Part shown: positions 18,717 through 28,703 of the stretch, in pieces
Numbering within the stretch: position 1 is the first letter of the stretch
How the letters are laid out: the number at the start of each line of letters is the position of its first letter
NCBI GenBank assembly: GCA_001970955.1
Contig: MPUH01000365.1
Coordinates: forward strand, 1-60,718
Direction of reading: 5' to 3'
Length of the DNA stretch: 60,718 nucleotides
From: Stentor coeruleus
Lineage: Eukaryota; Ciliophora; Heterotrichea; Heterotrichida; Stentoridae
Notes under the pieces: generated by a model
Database searches by the model: none
What the model saw: only the letters and a program-made list of their open reading frames with translations
What the model was told of the DNA's origin: nothing
Position numbers and translations under genes: made by a program

Positions 18717-19849
18717 TATTAAGATTATATAATACTTATAGGGAAATGCTTTTGTTATATTAAAGTTATGTCGAGTTTTCTAGGCATTTGAATATGTGCC
18801 ATTATTTATTGCATAGTCTAATAACATAAAAGGCTAAAATTTTCAGTTTAATGGGTTTTGGCTTATGGAAGACTAAGAGTTTTAAATTTTAAAGAGTTTT
18901 TTTTTGATTTTATATGCAAGTTTAGAAGATATTAAGAGGGGTTTAGGTTTTTTGGGTTTTGTAATGGTGAATTGTAAAGCTAAAGTTTGGCAAGGAGGGT
19001 TTGGGTTAAAGTTGTGGATTTGGTCAGATAGGACAAGGGAAATTAGATAGTTTATTATAAGGAATAGATAATTTTAAGATGTGATTATCTGAAAATGATT
19101 TAAAAGCTTTGGGTGTATCAATAAAGCATAAAGGGTTTGAAAATAAACTATTTTATGCAAAAAACCTAAACTATAGTTGATTCTTCTAAGACCTTAAATG
19201 TTTATACGATTTATAATCAATATAATAGTTTTCTATGATGTAGCATTTATGCTTAACTTTAAAATTATAAGAGAGAGAAAATTATAAACAGTTCAATATT
19301 ATGAAGATTAAGTATGGTTAAGCTATTGATAGTTTTAGATTTCTGAAAATCGTGATTATAAGACTTTATTGAAAATAACACATGAACCTAAACCCAAACC
19401 ATTTAAATAATATTTCTATAAGTAAATCCTACTAATACAAACATACAACTAATAATATTACATTCAGATCTAAAAGTCTTTTAATTTCATCAAATAATTC
19501 TACCTATTATTATAAGCCCATCTTAAAACATTAAAATACCCAAAAGCTAACCTTGAAAATTTATATTCCTAAAAAAATAATTATTATACCTCAAATAAAC
19601 AAAAAAATATCAGCCAATTCAAAAATAAAAAACCTTTAAAAACTTAAATCGAACTTTATTTAACTACTTCTCATCTTAATTTTTCTATTATAAACTATCT
19701 AATAAAAACCCTAAAAATCAAACCTAATACGCATATTTTATATAATTCTCATAATTCCTAAAAATCCATCAATACCCTTTAACTTTAAATCTCTAACCTT
19801 ATAAAAACCTTATTACCTACCCTTTCAATAAAATCAAAAAAGATATAAA
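18717..19849. other. Divergent intergenic region, 1.1 kb
   Basis: G/T-rich from about 18770 to 19140, A/C-rich from about 19380 to the BBS5 start. No coding trace, RNA gene or repeat is evident. Confidence 0.6.
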
Positions 19850-21002
19850 ATGGCAAATTTTATATTCGACGCGACGAAAAAACTTGCTAAGGAAATGGAA
19901 AGCAAATTCAAAAAGCTCCACGAAGATGCTATCACAGTCTGGCAAAACAAAGAAATAAAATTCGACCTCCAAATAATGCATATGGGATTACGTAAAGGTG
20001 AAGTTCTTGTCGATATGATAAATGGTGTCGAAGATACAAAAGGTAACAATGGAGAAAGAGGTTATTTAGTTATAACCAACCTACGTCTTTTATGGTACTC
20101 CGAGAAATCTCCAAAGACAAATCTAAGTATAGGTTACGATTGTATAACAAATTTAGAAATCAAGCAAACGAAATCTCGACTTAGAGGTAATGTTCAAGCA
20201 TTATTTCTTAGAACCAAATTTAAAGAGACTCGTTATGAGTTTATTTTTACATCACTTATCGAAAACTCACCACGTCTTTTCACATCATTTCAAAGCACCC
20301 TTCGAAGTTATGATTCAACCAAATTATTTAGAGACTTTAAAATCCGTGGGGCTATTATACAAGATAAAGAACTTATCCCTTTACCATCAGAACAAATATA
20401 TCACAAATATCCAGGGGTATGGAATATAAGTGATGATCAAGGTCAAATGGGTTTTCTTTANATATCACAAATATCCAGGGGTATGGAATATAAGTGATGA
20501 TCAAGGTCAAATGGGTTTTCTTTATATATCAAATATTCGTATTGCATGGTTTTCTAATATGGCTGAAAGTTATAATGTATCTTTACCATATGTACAATTT
20601 AAATCAATAAGGAAAAAAGAAACTAACTTAGGTTCAATTGTTATAATCGATATCTGTAAGTTGTATGGTTCTTATAACCTAACATTCCGTAATGAAAAAA
20701 GTGATGAAATCGCTAGTGAAATAAGCCGGCTTTTTAGAATTTATGTCGATAATCCTATTTTAGGACTTGAAGTATCAGTACAAGAAGCTCAAAACCCTAT
20801 AGAAACTTCTCAGCAACCAAGGGTTTTTGATGATATTGAGATTATCGAACCAATATACGCAGGGCAGTCTCATGCAAGTGCTGCTTATTGTGTGAGCGAA
20901 AGTACTAATTCAAATCAAGTAGATTTTTCATCTGAGCTCTGTTTAGCTATAGAAACACCTCCAAATAACATATCAATAGAACAATTATGGAGGATAATAT
21001 AA
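19850..21002 (+). CDS. BBS5: BBSome subunit BBS5
   Basis: After collapsing a 64-nt assembly duplication the protein has 362 residues. It aligns over its whole length with BBS5. The first PH-like (DM16) domain carries GEVLVDMINGVEDTKGNNGERG, LVITNLRLLWYS, NLSIGYDCI and FIFTSLIENSPRLFTS. The second carries GVWNISDDQGQMGFLYISN and FNVSLPY-like SYNVSLPYVQFKSI. The tail has FSSELCLAIE and LWRII. BBS5 is the BBSome subunit that contacts phosphoinositides and helps the coat move membrane proteins in and out of cilia. ATG is directly preceded by TATAAA. The gene is intronless and ends in TAA. Confidence 0.98.
20398..20524 (+). repeat. Assembly overlap duplicated around single N at 20461
   Basis: Two identical 63-nt copies (20398-20460 and 20462-20524) flank the N inside BBS5. 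Removing one copy plus N rejoins the two half-frames. Confidence 0.92.
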
Positions 21003-21044
21003 GTAAATTCATATAAAAAAAAAAAGACAAAATTTATTATAAAA

Positions 21045-22187
21045 CTATCGAAGATTAGCCATTATCTCATCCCATTGGGCCTGAAGCTTAGCGTTATGGA
21101 GCTTTGGGGCAACTAAAGATATTGCTTGGGATAACTCCACACGTGCTAAACGATCTGACTCCATAGCTGCAGTTCTCATTACATAACATCCATACTGAGA
21201 TCCAAGTAATAAGTCAAGTTTACCTTCATTTATAAGTTCTCTTATAATAGCTTGTCTAATATTCTCAATTTTCATAGCTTTTTCCATAACATTAGAAGCA
21301 TATTTTTGTATGCAAAGCTGAGCAGTCTTGCTTTGTATGCTACTAATAAACTCAAAAGCACATTCTTCTTTCCATGTCTCAAGAACATTTTGAACAGCAT
21401 AGTTTCCATATGGATCTTGCATTAAAACTAAACAATGTTCTAAAATTTCATTGAAAATTTGAGGGTCTTTAATACATTTTTTTATAACACAAAGGCCGAG
21501 TTTATCCATTGCTAAATCTTTTACACGGCCAAGGATTTCTTTTATAATGAAGTATTTGTTTTTTACAGTCATTAAAAGCCTTTGTATTACATGTGAAGAA
21601 TTTGGGTCTTTTGATAATTCGAAGATATGGCCTTGAAAGCATTGTTGGTATATGTTTTCTTCATCAGGAAGATTTGCTATTGAGATAAGGTTTTGTAAAG
21701 CATGGGTACCTCGAGAATTACAGGCAATGCGGATGATACTATTTTTCATACCAGATAAAAGGGCTAAACGTTGTGAAGAGGAACAGCTTTGGACTAAAGT
21801 TTGACACATATAATTTCCATAAAGATCAATCATTAAATCACCCATATATGGAGCTACTGATGTGACTATTTTTTCTATTTCTTCAGGTCTAGATTTTGCT
21901 ATGCATTGTTGTAACCTTTTACTACCTGTTTTTGTTTTAGCCATAGCTGCGATATTTTCAGAACTCAGTGAGTCTAGGAACATAGAATCTTGATCTGGTC
22001 CATAAAGGTTTTCTATGCTTCCTCCTATGCATTGTGAATAGCAAGGAGTGTAGATTTCAGAGTGAGAGCTAACTGATGTTGTTATACCTTCGAGACTTTT
22101 GCCTGTGAAATCGTCTTCATAAAACTCGTTAGGCTTATTTTCTCGCTTTTTAATCGTGTAGTTTGCTTGCTTTCTGAATCTATCCAT
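21045..22187 (-). CDS. PUF-family (Pumilio) RNA-binding protein, copy 1
   Basis: This 380-residue protein has a C-terminal array of eight PUF repeats starting near residue 80. Base-contact signatures read, in order, SKRLQ, NYMCQ, THALQ, SHVIQ, LCVIK, NYAVQ, SNVME and CYVMR. PUF proteins bind 3' UTRs and repress or localise mRNAs, with each repeat contacting one base. NYxxQ reads U and SNxxE reads G, so the core still resembles a UGU-type reader. The last repeat has Cys-Tyr-Arg instead of Asn-Tyr-Gln. The N-terminal 80 residues are polar. It stands head-to-head with a close paralogue at 23459, and its stop (TAG) converges on BBS5 with 42 nt between. Confidence 0.96.
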   Translation of the reverse strand: MDRFRKQANYTIKKRENKPNEFYEDDFTGKSLEGITTSVSSHSEIYTPCYSQCIGGSIENLYGPDQDSMFLDSLSSENIAAMAKTKTGSKRLQQCIAKSRPEEIEKIVTSVAPYMGDLMIDLYGNYMCQTLVQSCSSSQRLALLSGMKNSIIRIACNSRGTHALQNLISIANLPDEENIYQQCFQGHIFELSKDPNSSHVIQRLLMTVKNKYFIIKEILGRVKDLAMDKLGLCVIKKCIKDPQIFNEILEHCLVLMQDPYGNYAVQNVLETWKEECAFEFISSIQSKTAQLCIQKYASNVMEKAMKIENIRQAIIRELINEGKLDLLLGSQYGCYVMRTAAMESDRLARVELSQAISLVAPKLHNAKLQAQWDEIMANLR

Positions 22188-23458
22188 TGGCTATTGACTA
22201 TTTTTATATATTTCAAACATTTAGTTATGAAGGTAGTGATAAAGTATAGTTGTTTAAATTTTGGTTGGAGGACTAAGGTTTTGTTTTAATGTTTTTTTTG
22301 GTTTTTATGAGTTGATTTTGATTTTTTTATTGGGAGGATTTTGATTTGATTTTGGGGTGAGAGTTTTGATGATATTTTGGATGATGGCAAATGTTAGGAT
22401 TGACTGGTTTTGTAATAAGGGAGGGTTTTTAGAGGGATAGAGGAAAGGGGATGGAAATGGGAAAAGTTTAATATAAGATTTAAGCTTTTTTTGGAAGATT
22501 AAGGTGTTAATTTTATGTATGAAAAATATTAAATATTGGTTATAGTGTAAGTTTGTTTGATTATCAAGGATTGTCTGTGTTATTTTATAGTTGATGTAGG
22601 TTAGAAAAACTCAGAATTTAATTGGAAGATGCAAGAAACAGCCTTTGAATATAAATATATCAAAAGTAAAATCAGGGTACTTATAAGTAAAATATATTTT
22701 TTATGCAAAAAAAAACTTTAAAATAATTATTATACTATTAGATACTCAGCCATCATCCCACAATTCTTTATGAAATTTAAATAAATATTTTTTCAGTACC
22801 TGATTTTAATCAATCTTATTATTTTATATCAAGTAAAACATTATTTTATTTCTATCCTTCAGCATCTTGACAATTTGTAAATGATATAAATAGTATTCTA
22901 GTTAATAAAAATTAAAAGGTTTTTAAAGATTTAAACTCAAAATCGTAGTGTGTCAAAATAATTAAAAATCAGCAACCTTAAATTCATATCTAAAGCATGC
23001 CCTTTAAATTATAAATATTCCCCAAGTATATGCTTGACAAAAAAATATAATCATCAAATCATCTCTGAAGCTATAGTTACAGTATAAAACCCCTAATTTG
23101 AGCTTTTTAAAATTATGCAAAGGCGAAAACTAATATCCTGTATTCAAAATATTTTCAAATAATTCAAAACAGCGAAAAAGCAATAGGTTCGTGATTAAGC
23201 TTAAAATAAAATTTCCCTAACACCCACTACACCAAAACTTTAATATTTCCTTACAAAAAACCCTTAAAAACCTCAAAAAATTCTTTAACCAGCACACCTC
23301 ATCTTAAAAAACAACAAAAATCCTAAATCCATTCAAAACGTTTTTCCCAACCCAAAAAAGCCTTCATCCAATCCCATAAACTTTTCCCCATAATCTCAGC
23401 ATTAAAAAAATCATATCAACAATACAATCAAAATGCTAAAATATGCCTAATAAATTGC
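22188..23458. other. Divergent region between the two PUF genes, 1.27 kb
   Basis: G/T-rich to about 22500, then mixed, then A/C-rich from about 23200. It contains CCCTAACACCC at 23215-23225, a shorter match to the telomere unit, probably composition. No gene is seen. Confidence 0.6.
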
Positions 23459-24550
23459 ATGGACAGAGTTAAACATCCCATATACAGTCATTCCAAAAGA
23501 AAACCTCAAGTTAATGATAAAAAAGTCTTAGAATCACCAAACCCAAGCCAAGAACGCATAAGCACAACATACTCTGATGCTTCATATGCTAACAGTATTG
23601 ACTCTTCATTCCAATCAGAAAAGTCTCTTGATGCCAACACTTTCTTCCCAACATCCAAATCAGGAAGTAAAAAACTCCAACAACTCATAGCGAAATCTCG
23701 CCCTGAAGATCTTAGTAAAATCATTGAATCCATAAGTCCAAAAATTGCTGATCTCATGATTGACTTATATGGAAACTACATGTGTCAGACACTATTTCAT
23801 AATTGTTCAGCAAGTCAAAGGCTTTTATTACTTAAAGCTATGAGATTACGTTTAATTGATGTTGCTTATCATCCTAGAGGGACTCATGCTTTACAAAATC
23901 TTATTGCGATGACTAGTCTTAAAGAAGAAGAGACTATATATCGTGAAGAGTTTCAAGGGAAATTTGTTGAAATGAGTAAAGATACAAATGCCTCTCATGT
24001 AGTACAAAGACTTTTAGTAACTTTGAATAACAGGTATTTTATTATAAGAGAATTTTTAGGAAAGGTTGAAGACTTGTCAGTGGATAAATTGGGTGTTTGT
24101 GTTATTAAGAAATGTTGTAATGATCCAGAAATCATGAATGAGATACTTGGTAGTTGTTTGATGCTTATACAACATCCATATGGGAATTATGCTATACAAA
24201 GTGTTCTAGAACTCTGGAAGGAAGAAGTTGCTTATGAGTTTATTGGATCTGTAAGTGGGAAAATATTACAATTATGCTTTCAGAAGTATGCCTCTAATGT
24301 AATAGAGAAAGCAATTAAAGTAGAAAGTATCAGAAGTAGTATAATAAAAGAGTTGTTGACTGATGAAAAAGTACTTGAATTATTAAACAATCAATATGGC
24401 TGCTACGTCCTAAGGACATTATCTAAAGATTGTGACTTATCATATAAAGAATCTTTCTTATCAATAGTGCAACTTGGTCTTAAAAAAGTTCATTCTCAAA
24501 AACTTAAACCACTTTGGCAAGAAATAACAGATAATTTAACTTTACATTAA
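23459..24550 (+). CDS. PUF-family (Pumilio) RNA-binding protein, copy 2
   Basis: This 363-residue paralogue of the minus-strand PUF gene at 21045 has the same eight repeats and nearly the same base-contact residues: SKKLQ, NYMCQ, THALQ, SHVVQ, VCVIK, NYAIQ, SNVIE and CYVLR. The N-terminal 65 residues differ most. The inverted neighbouring arrangement indicates a local duplication. Conservation of the odd last repeat (C-Y-R) in both copies argues it is functional. Its TAA is followed after only 3 nt by the ATG of the next gene. Likely a cytoplasmic post-transcriptional regulator. Confidence 0.96.
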   Translation: MDRVKHPIYSHSKRKPQVNDKKVLESPNPSQERISTTYSDASYANSIDSSFQSEKSLDANTFFPTSKSGSKKLQQLIAKSRPEDLSKIIESISPKIADLMIDLYGNYMCQTLFHNCSASQRLLLLKAMRLRLIDVAYHPRGTHALQNLIAMTSLKEEETIYREEFQGKFVEMSKDTNASHVVQRLLVTLNNRYFIIREFLGKVEDLSVDKLGVCVIKKCCNDPEIMNEILGSCLMLIQHPYGNYAIQSVLELWKEEVAYEFIGSVSGKILQLCFQKYASNVIEKAIKVESIRSSIIKELLTDEKVLELLNNQYGCYVLRTLSKDCDLSYKESFLSIVQLGLKKVHSQKLKPLWQEITDNLTLH

Positions 24551-24553
24551 TAA

Positions 24554-24811
24554 ATGGAAGAAGACTATAAGGAAAAATACAAAGCTTTAAAAAGACTGTA
24601 TAAAGCCTTAGAACAAGTATTTTATATATAGGAAAACTCTAAAGTCTTTGTGCGGATGGAAAATGCGGAATATGAGATAAATGATCTTCAAACACATAAA
24701 GGGTAATGGATATTAAGGGTTTTATTAGAAAAGTTGGTTACTGAATTGAAGAAAATACCAAGGAATGAGGGAGTTAAAGGTAGTAAAGATGATGAAGTCA
24801 AAGATGAGTAA
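24554..24811 (+). CDS. Small spliced coiled-coil protein, possibly INO80E-like
   Basis: Two 15-nt introns (24617-24631 and 24703-24717) hide this gene. Spliced, it is 228 nt, or 75 residues, ending in TAA. The first exon reads MEEDYKEKYKALKRLYKALEQ, the second ENSKVFVRMENAEYEINDLQ, the third starts GVLLEKLVTELKK. The pattern YK.LK...K.L..EN......+...A...I..L...+..LL++L is that of the short helical region of INO80 complex subunit E/F-type proteins, but the match is short. Otherwise it is a generic helical hairpin protein. It begins 3 nt after the PUF stop codon. Confidence 0.72.
24617..24631 (+). other. 15-nt intron
   Basis: GTATTTTATATATAG lies between codons for Q and E. The unspliced frame stops at its terminal TAG. 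Confidence 0.82.
24703..24717 (+). other. 15-nt intron
   Basis: GTAATGGATATTAAG interrupts a Gly codon. Splicing keeps the frame open to TAA at 24809-24811. It ends TTAAG, the only one of the six core introns not ending TATAG. Confidence 0.78.
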
Positions 24812-24983
24812 TGGGATAATCATTTTTTTTAAAGAAGAAGATTTTTTTTATGATTTTATCATGTTTTATAATAGAAAGATTTTTATCAGGTTTTTTAGTA
24901 TAAAATCAAGGTATTTAGTTCTTATATTGAGATGTTATTTTTTTATGTTTAAGTGTTAAAATTACTATCCTTAAATAGTTAAA

Positions 24984-25286
24984 CTAGGACAATACGCAAG
25001 ATTTGCATGATGTACAAACACCTTCTGATGATACTGTGACTTCAGTTGCTTGTGTATTACCTGTATAACCCATGCTCACTTCTAATTTAGACAATAATTC
25101 TTTAAGATGCTTGTTTTCTGTTTGTTTTTCATTGAGGATCTTCATGTTTATTTGAAGTTTATCATTAACATTTTTCACTTGTTCTTTTAGTAACTGAAGC
25201 TGCTCTGTTATTCGGACTTCCACGTTGTTGTTACGCTCAGATGGACTAGCTAGAGTTTGTTCATATTCTAGATCAGGGGAGTTCAT
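24984..25286 (-). CDS. Short coiled-coil protein with CaaX box
   Basis: This is a 100-residue protein. Residues 1-22 are polar, residues 23-72 form a coiled coil (ITEQLQLLKEQVKNVNDKL, LKELLSKLEVSM), and the C-terminus is CTSCKSCVLS. CVLS is a textbook farnesylation CaaX box (as in H-Ras), with two upstream cysteines suited to palmitoylation. This suggests a membrane-anchored adaptor or tether. ATG is preceded by TATAAATA on the coding strand. The family is unrecognised. Confidence 0.8.
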   Translation of the reverse strand: MNSPDLEYEQTLASPSERNNNVEVRITEQLQLLKEQVKNVNDKLQINMKILNEKQTENKHLKELLSKLEVSMGYTGNTQATEVTVSSEGVCTSCKSCVLS

Positions 25287-25913
25287 TATTTATATAAAGT
25301 TGGTTTATTAAAATATTTAAAGTTTTAGCAATGATTATGATTTTTTTAGATATGAGATTTACAAAGAAGTAATATTAAGAAAAATTTTATGAGGAATTTA
25401 AAGGAGTTAATTGTTTTTTTAGGTTTTTGATAAGGTATTTTGTTAGGTTATATAGAAATCTAGTGATTTTTTTTGACTTTTTTTTATTAAGAGGCTATGG
25501 AGTTTTGCTGGGGAAATGGGAGAGATTTGGATTAAAATAAGATTCTTTGAAAGTTTTTATATAAGTTTATGATGAAGGTAAGGAGTGGATGTGGGAGAAT
25601 TAATGATATTTCAGGAAAATAGGTAGAGAGAATGAGAATAATCAGGATAGATAAATATTATTAGAGAAAATTATTATTTTTGAATTAAAAGAAGAAAAAT
25701 TTGTAACTGTGGTTTAAAGGTTTATGATTTTGTATAGATATGATGATATTGTTTAAACTGATATATTTTTCTCAAAAAAAAATTCTTATCATCAAACTCT
25801 CCCTACAAACTCTCAACACCCAAAACCTTTCTCCAAAACACTTAAACCACCCTAGAAATTATTAAAAGAACTCAATTAATACCATCAACATACTATTCTT
25901 AACAAAAAAAACC
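25287..25913. other. Intergenic, nothing seen
   Basis: G/T-rich then A/C-rich DNA between two minus-strand genes. No open frame or RNA gene is apparent. Confidence 0.6.
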
Positions 25914-27914
25914 CTAAATTTCTTCTTCAATCTCTTGCTCACTCAATACTTTCTGTTTCTGTATCTCCGCAATAAGTGACCTTATTGTTTTCCCATCCCC
26001 TTGCACAATCAAATCATCATAATATTTATACTTCGTAGGGAAATCATATCTTTCATACAACAAATCAAAAGCTTTTCGAACATTATCCAAAGCATCAGCA
26101 TTTGTTTTTGGGCAGTAATTTATCCCAACAATTTTAACTCCAAGAACTTTTTCAACAATCTGACAGATTTTCACTCCACTTTTATAATCCTTTAGCATTT
26201 GTCCTTTAAGTTCAGAATTCCTAATCCCTAATGCTTGAACCCATGCTTCAATATCATATGTTTTTTGCATATTCTTCTCTATTCCTCCTGGTTGTATCCA
26301 ATTTTCTTCTTTTTTCAACTTGCAAAACCCTTTTACATGTTTTTCTCTAGCTAAATTTTTCCCATATTCATACATATCTTCGAGTAAACCAAGAATCACA
26401 GCGAGTTCTCCTCTGAAAATCTCAAATTCTTTGCGTAAGTTTCTTGGGTTCATTTTCTCATCTTGTTGTAATAGTTTTGATAAAAACTTAAGATTTAATA
26501 TGGATTCATTGTCTGTGCATGGAGAATCATAAAACTCAAAATCTTTGTTTTTTGTTAAAGCGCTAGCTAAACGACATAATAGGATTCCATTTTGACAATA
26601 GGGTACTAGTTCAAATATTGATGTAACATAATCTTCGATTAAACCTATGTTTTTAAGCCATCGAAGTATTTTGACTTCAACTTCCTTAAAAGAAGATATC
26701 TCGCATGTATCTTTAAATTCATGACATGTATTCATTATTTCCCATAAAACTCCCCAGCCAAATTCTTCTGTAGCCGTCGTCACACTGCGAGGAAGATTGT
26801 TTTTAAAAACAGCTTTTTGAGTTAAAAAACCTAAAACACTATTTATATTTCCTAAACAATGACTTTCAGTTCTAGGCGATTTCACATATTCAACACAATA
26901 CTTAAATAATTTTTCTATAACCTTGCAATGAAGTACCGCATTTTTGACTGTATTTTTTTTTATATCATCACTAACATAAATAAGATGTAATAACCCTAAG
27001 GATGAAATCCATTCAATAATATTATTTTTCATAAGAACACTAATAGTTTTTCTTGGATTAAAACAGCTTTTTAAAGATAAATTCAATAGTTTATTTGTTG
27101 GTGTTTGAAAATGAAAAGATTCATAAACTGACTGGTTTGTATAGCACATCATCATATCATTCACAAGGCCATAAATAACATTTTGATTCCCTTCATATAA
27201 AAACCCTGAAGTAAACAAAAACCTCTTGTTCATATTATGATTAACCCTAAGCACACGTAATACTTTATTAATATTCCTAACACAATCCGCCATAGTCTCT
27301 GGGTCAAAATTAAAATCTTTAATCTTCCTATACCCATCATCAAGTTTTTTTAACAATTCAAAAAGTGATACTCCACTTCTAACTTTATATAAAAACTCAT
27401 GACAAAATACACCAGGTGGGACAATCTTTAATTCTTGTAACCATTTATGAATACATGCTTTTTGATCATCTTCAATAAAATCCTCAGTTAAAATCTTAGT
27501 CTGACTTGGTAGATTCTGATAGCTTACAGATAAGACTGAATTTCTTATCATAGACATGCTAGTCATAGGGTTTTTCTTTGGGTTTTTCAAATATTTCAAA
27601 ATGTATTTACAGACTACTATAAGAACACCAAGATCTTCAACTATTTCTCCTGGGGTAAAATCTAGAAAACTACAAGGAAATGTTAACTCCATGTATTTTA
27701 GGATTAGACTCCAGCGAGCTTTATAGTTTTCTCTTGTTGAACCTGGGCTTATTGTTAGAAGATCTGGCTTGTGATGGGAATTTGAGATTAGTTTGCTTAT
27801 TATTACACCACTTCGAAGATCGTCTAAGGATTTTATTTCGATTATGTTGTAGCTGTTGACTTCTTCAAGTAAACTGTCGATTTCGTTCTGCAACTTGTTA
27901 AGGACGTTATTCAT
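25914..27914 (-). CDS. Multi-calponin-homology (CH) domain protein
   Basis: This 666-residue protein is built of about four CH-like domains. The first (residues 5-110) has LDDLRSGVIISKLI...LILKYMEL. The second (about 150-260) has HKWLQELKIVPPG...VRSGVSLFELLKKL and NINKVLRVLR. The third (about 410-520) has ILRWLKNIGLIEDYV...CQNGILLCRLASAL. The last (about 550-650) has IEAWVQALGIRN...DYKSGVKICQIVEKVLG and NVRKAFDLL. Four CH domains recall fimbrin/plastin, though the spacing is wider and there are no EF hands. A role in actin or microtubule bundling in the cortex is the likely function. It is intronless and ends in TAG. Confidence 0.85.
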   Translation of the reverse strand: MNNVLNKLQNEIDSLLEEVNSYNIIEIKSLDDLRSGVIISKLISNSHHKPDLLTISPGSTRENYKARWSLILKYMELTFPCSFLDFTPGEIVEDLGVLIVVCKYILKYLKNPKKNPMTSMSMIRNSVLSVSYQNLPSQTKILTEDFIEDDQKACIHKWLQELKIVPPGVFCHEFLYKVRSGVSLFELLKKLDDGYRKIKDFNFDPETMADCVRNINKVLRVLRVNHNMNKRFLFTSGFLYEGNQNVIYGLVNDMMMCYTNQSVYESFHFQTPTNKLLNLSLKSCFNPRKTISVLMKNNIIEWISSLGLLHLIYVSDDIKKNTVKNAVLHCKVIEKLFKYCVEYVKSPRTESHCLGNINSVLGFLTQKAVFKNNLPRSVTTATEEFGWGVLWEIMNTCHEFKDTCEISSFKEVEVKILRWLKNIGLIEDYVTSIFELVPYCQNGILLCRLASALTKNKDFEFYDSPCTDNESILNLKFLSKLLQQDEKMNPRNLRKEFEIFRGELAVILGLLEDMYEYGKNLAREKHVKGFCKLKKEENWIQPGGIEKNMQKTYDIEAWVQALGIRNSELKGQMLKDYKSGVKICQIVEKVLGVKIVGINYCPKTNADALDNVRKAFDLLYERYDFPTKYKYYDDLIVQGDGKTIRSLIAEIQKQKVLSEQEIEEEI

Positions 27915-28703
27915 TATGGCCTTTATTATTTTGCTTTTGGGTTTAAATTTTGTTTTGGGATTAGGTTAAGAGGTTTTTAGGTTTTTTAGGTTTTTTACGT
28001 TTAAGGAATGATTTTTATGTGATTTATGGATTTTTAGGTTTTATAATAAACACTTTGAGTATGACTAGAAATTGTACTTGCTATATAAAGTATGTGAGAT
28101 TTAGTTTTTAGAAATCAAAATTAGGATTTTTTGGATAAATGCAAATATAATTTGCTTGGATAAGATCATGTAAATTGTATTATAATGGATTTTGTTNCAC
28201 TTGCTATATAAAGTATGTGAGATTTAGTTTTTAGAAATCAAAATTAGGATTTTTAGGATAAATGCAAATATAATTTGCTTGGATAAGATCATGTAAATTG
28301 TATTATAATGGATTTTGTTATAAGTTTATTTCATAGAGACCTCACTTGTGTAATGTGTGGGTTAAAATTAAATTTAGCATCTAAATGTAAACAATACTGA
28401 ATATGCGGCAAATTTTAATCAGAGCTACAAAAAAAAATCTTTAAGACCTTATCTGTAATGCTTAATAATTCTAAAGTAATTAACACAAAGTATAAAAATT
28501 GAATACAAAAAAAATCTAACACTAATCCAAGAATACCCTAAAATTTCTTACAAACTCTTTAATAATTTTATAAAAGGTGTATATGGGATATTCTTTACAA
28601 TCAAAATAAACTATCCTGATAAAAAAATTTAATAAAAAATAGCTAACTCAAAACACAGTTATAAAATCAATCCTAATTCTATTACAATAACTTTATATAA
28701 AAA
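27915..28703. other. Divergent intergenic region with an assembly duplication
   Basis: G/T-rich then A/C-rich. Bases 28076-28196 and 28199-28319 (121 nt, one mismatch) repeat around the N at 28197. No gene is seen. Confidence 0.7.
28076..28319. repeat. Assembly overlap duplicated around single N at 28197
   Basis: Two 121-nt copies abut the N (one intervening base). Non-coding, so no effect on a gene. Confidence 0.9.

Noticed and set aside
23215..23225. CCCTAACACCC as a telomere or second telomerase RNA template
   Set aside because: Only 11 bases in strongly A/C-rich DNA where CCCTAA-like words are frequent. Without flanking units it is likely chance.
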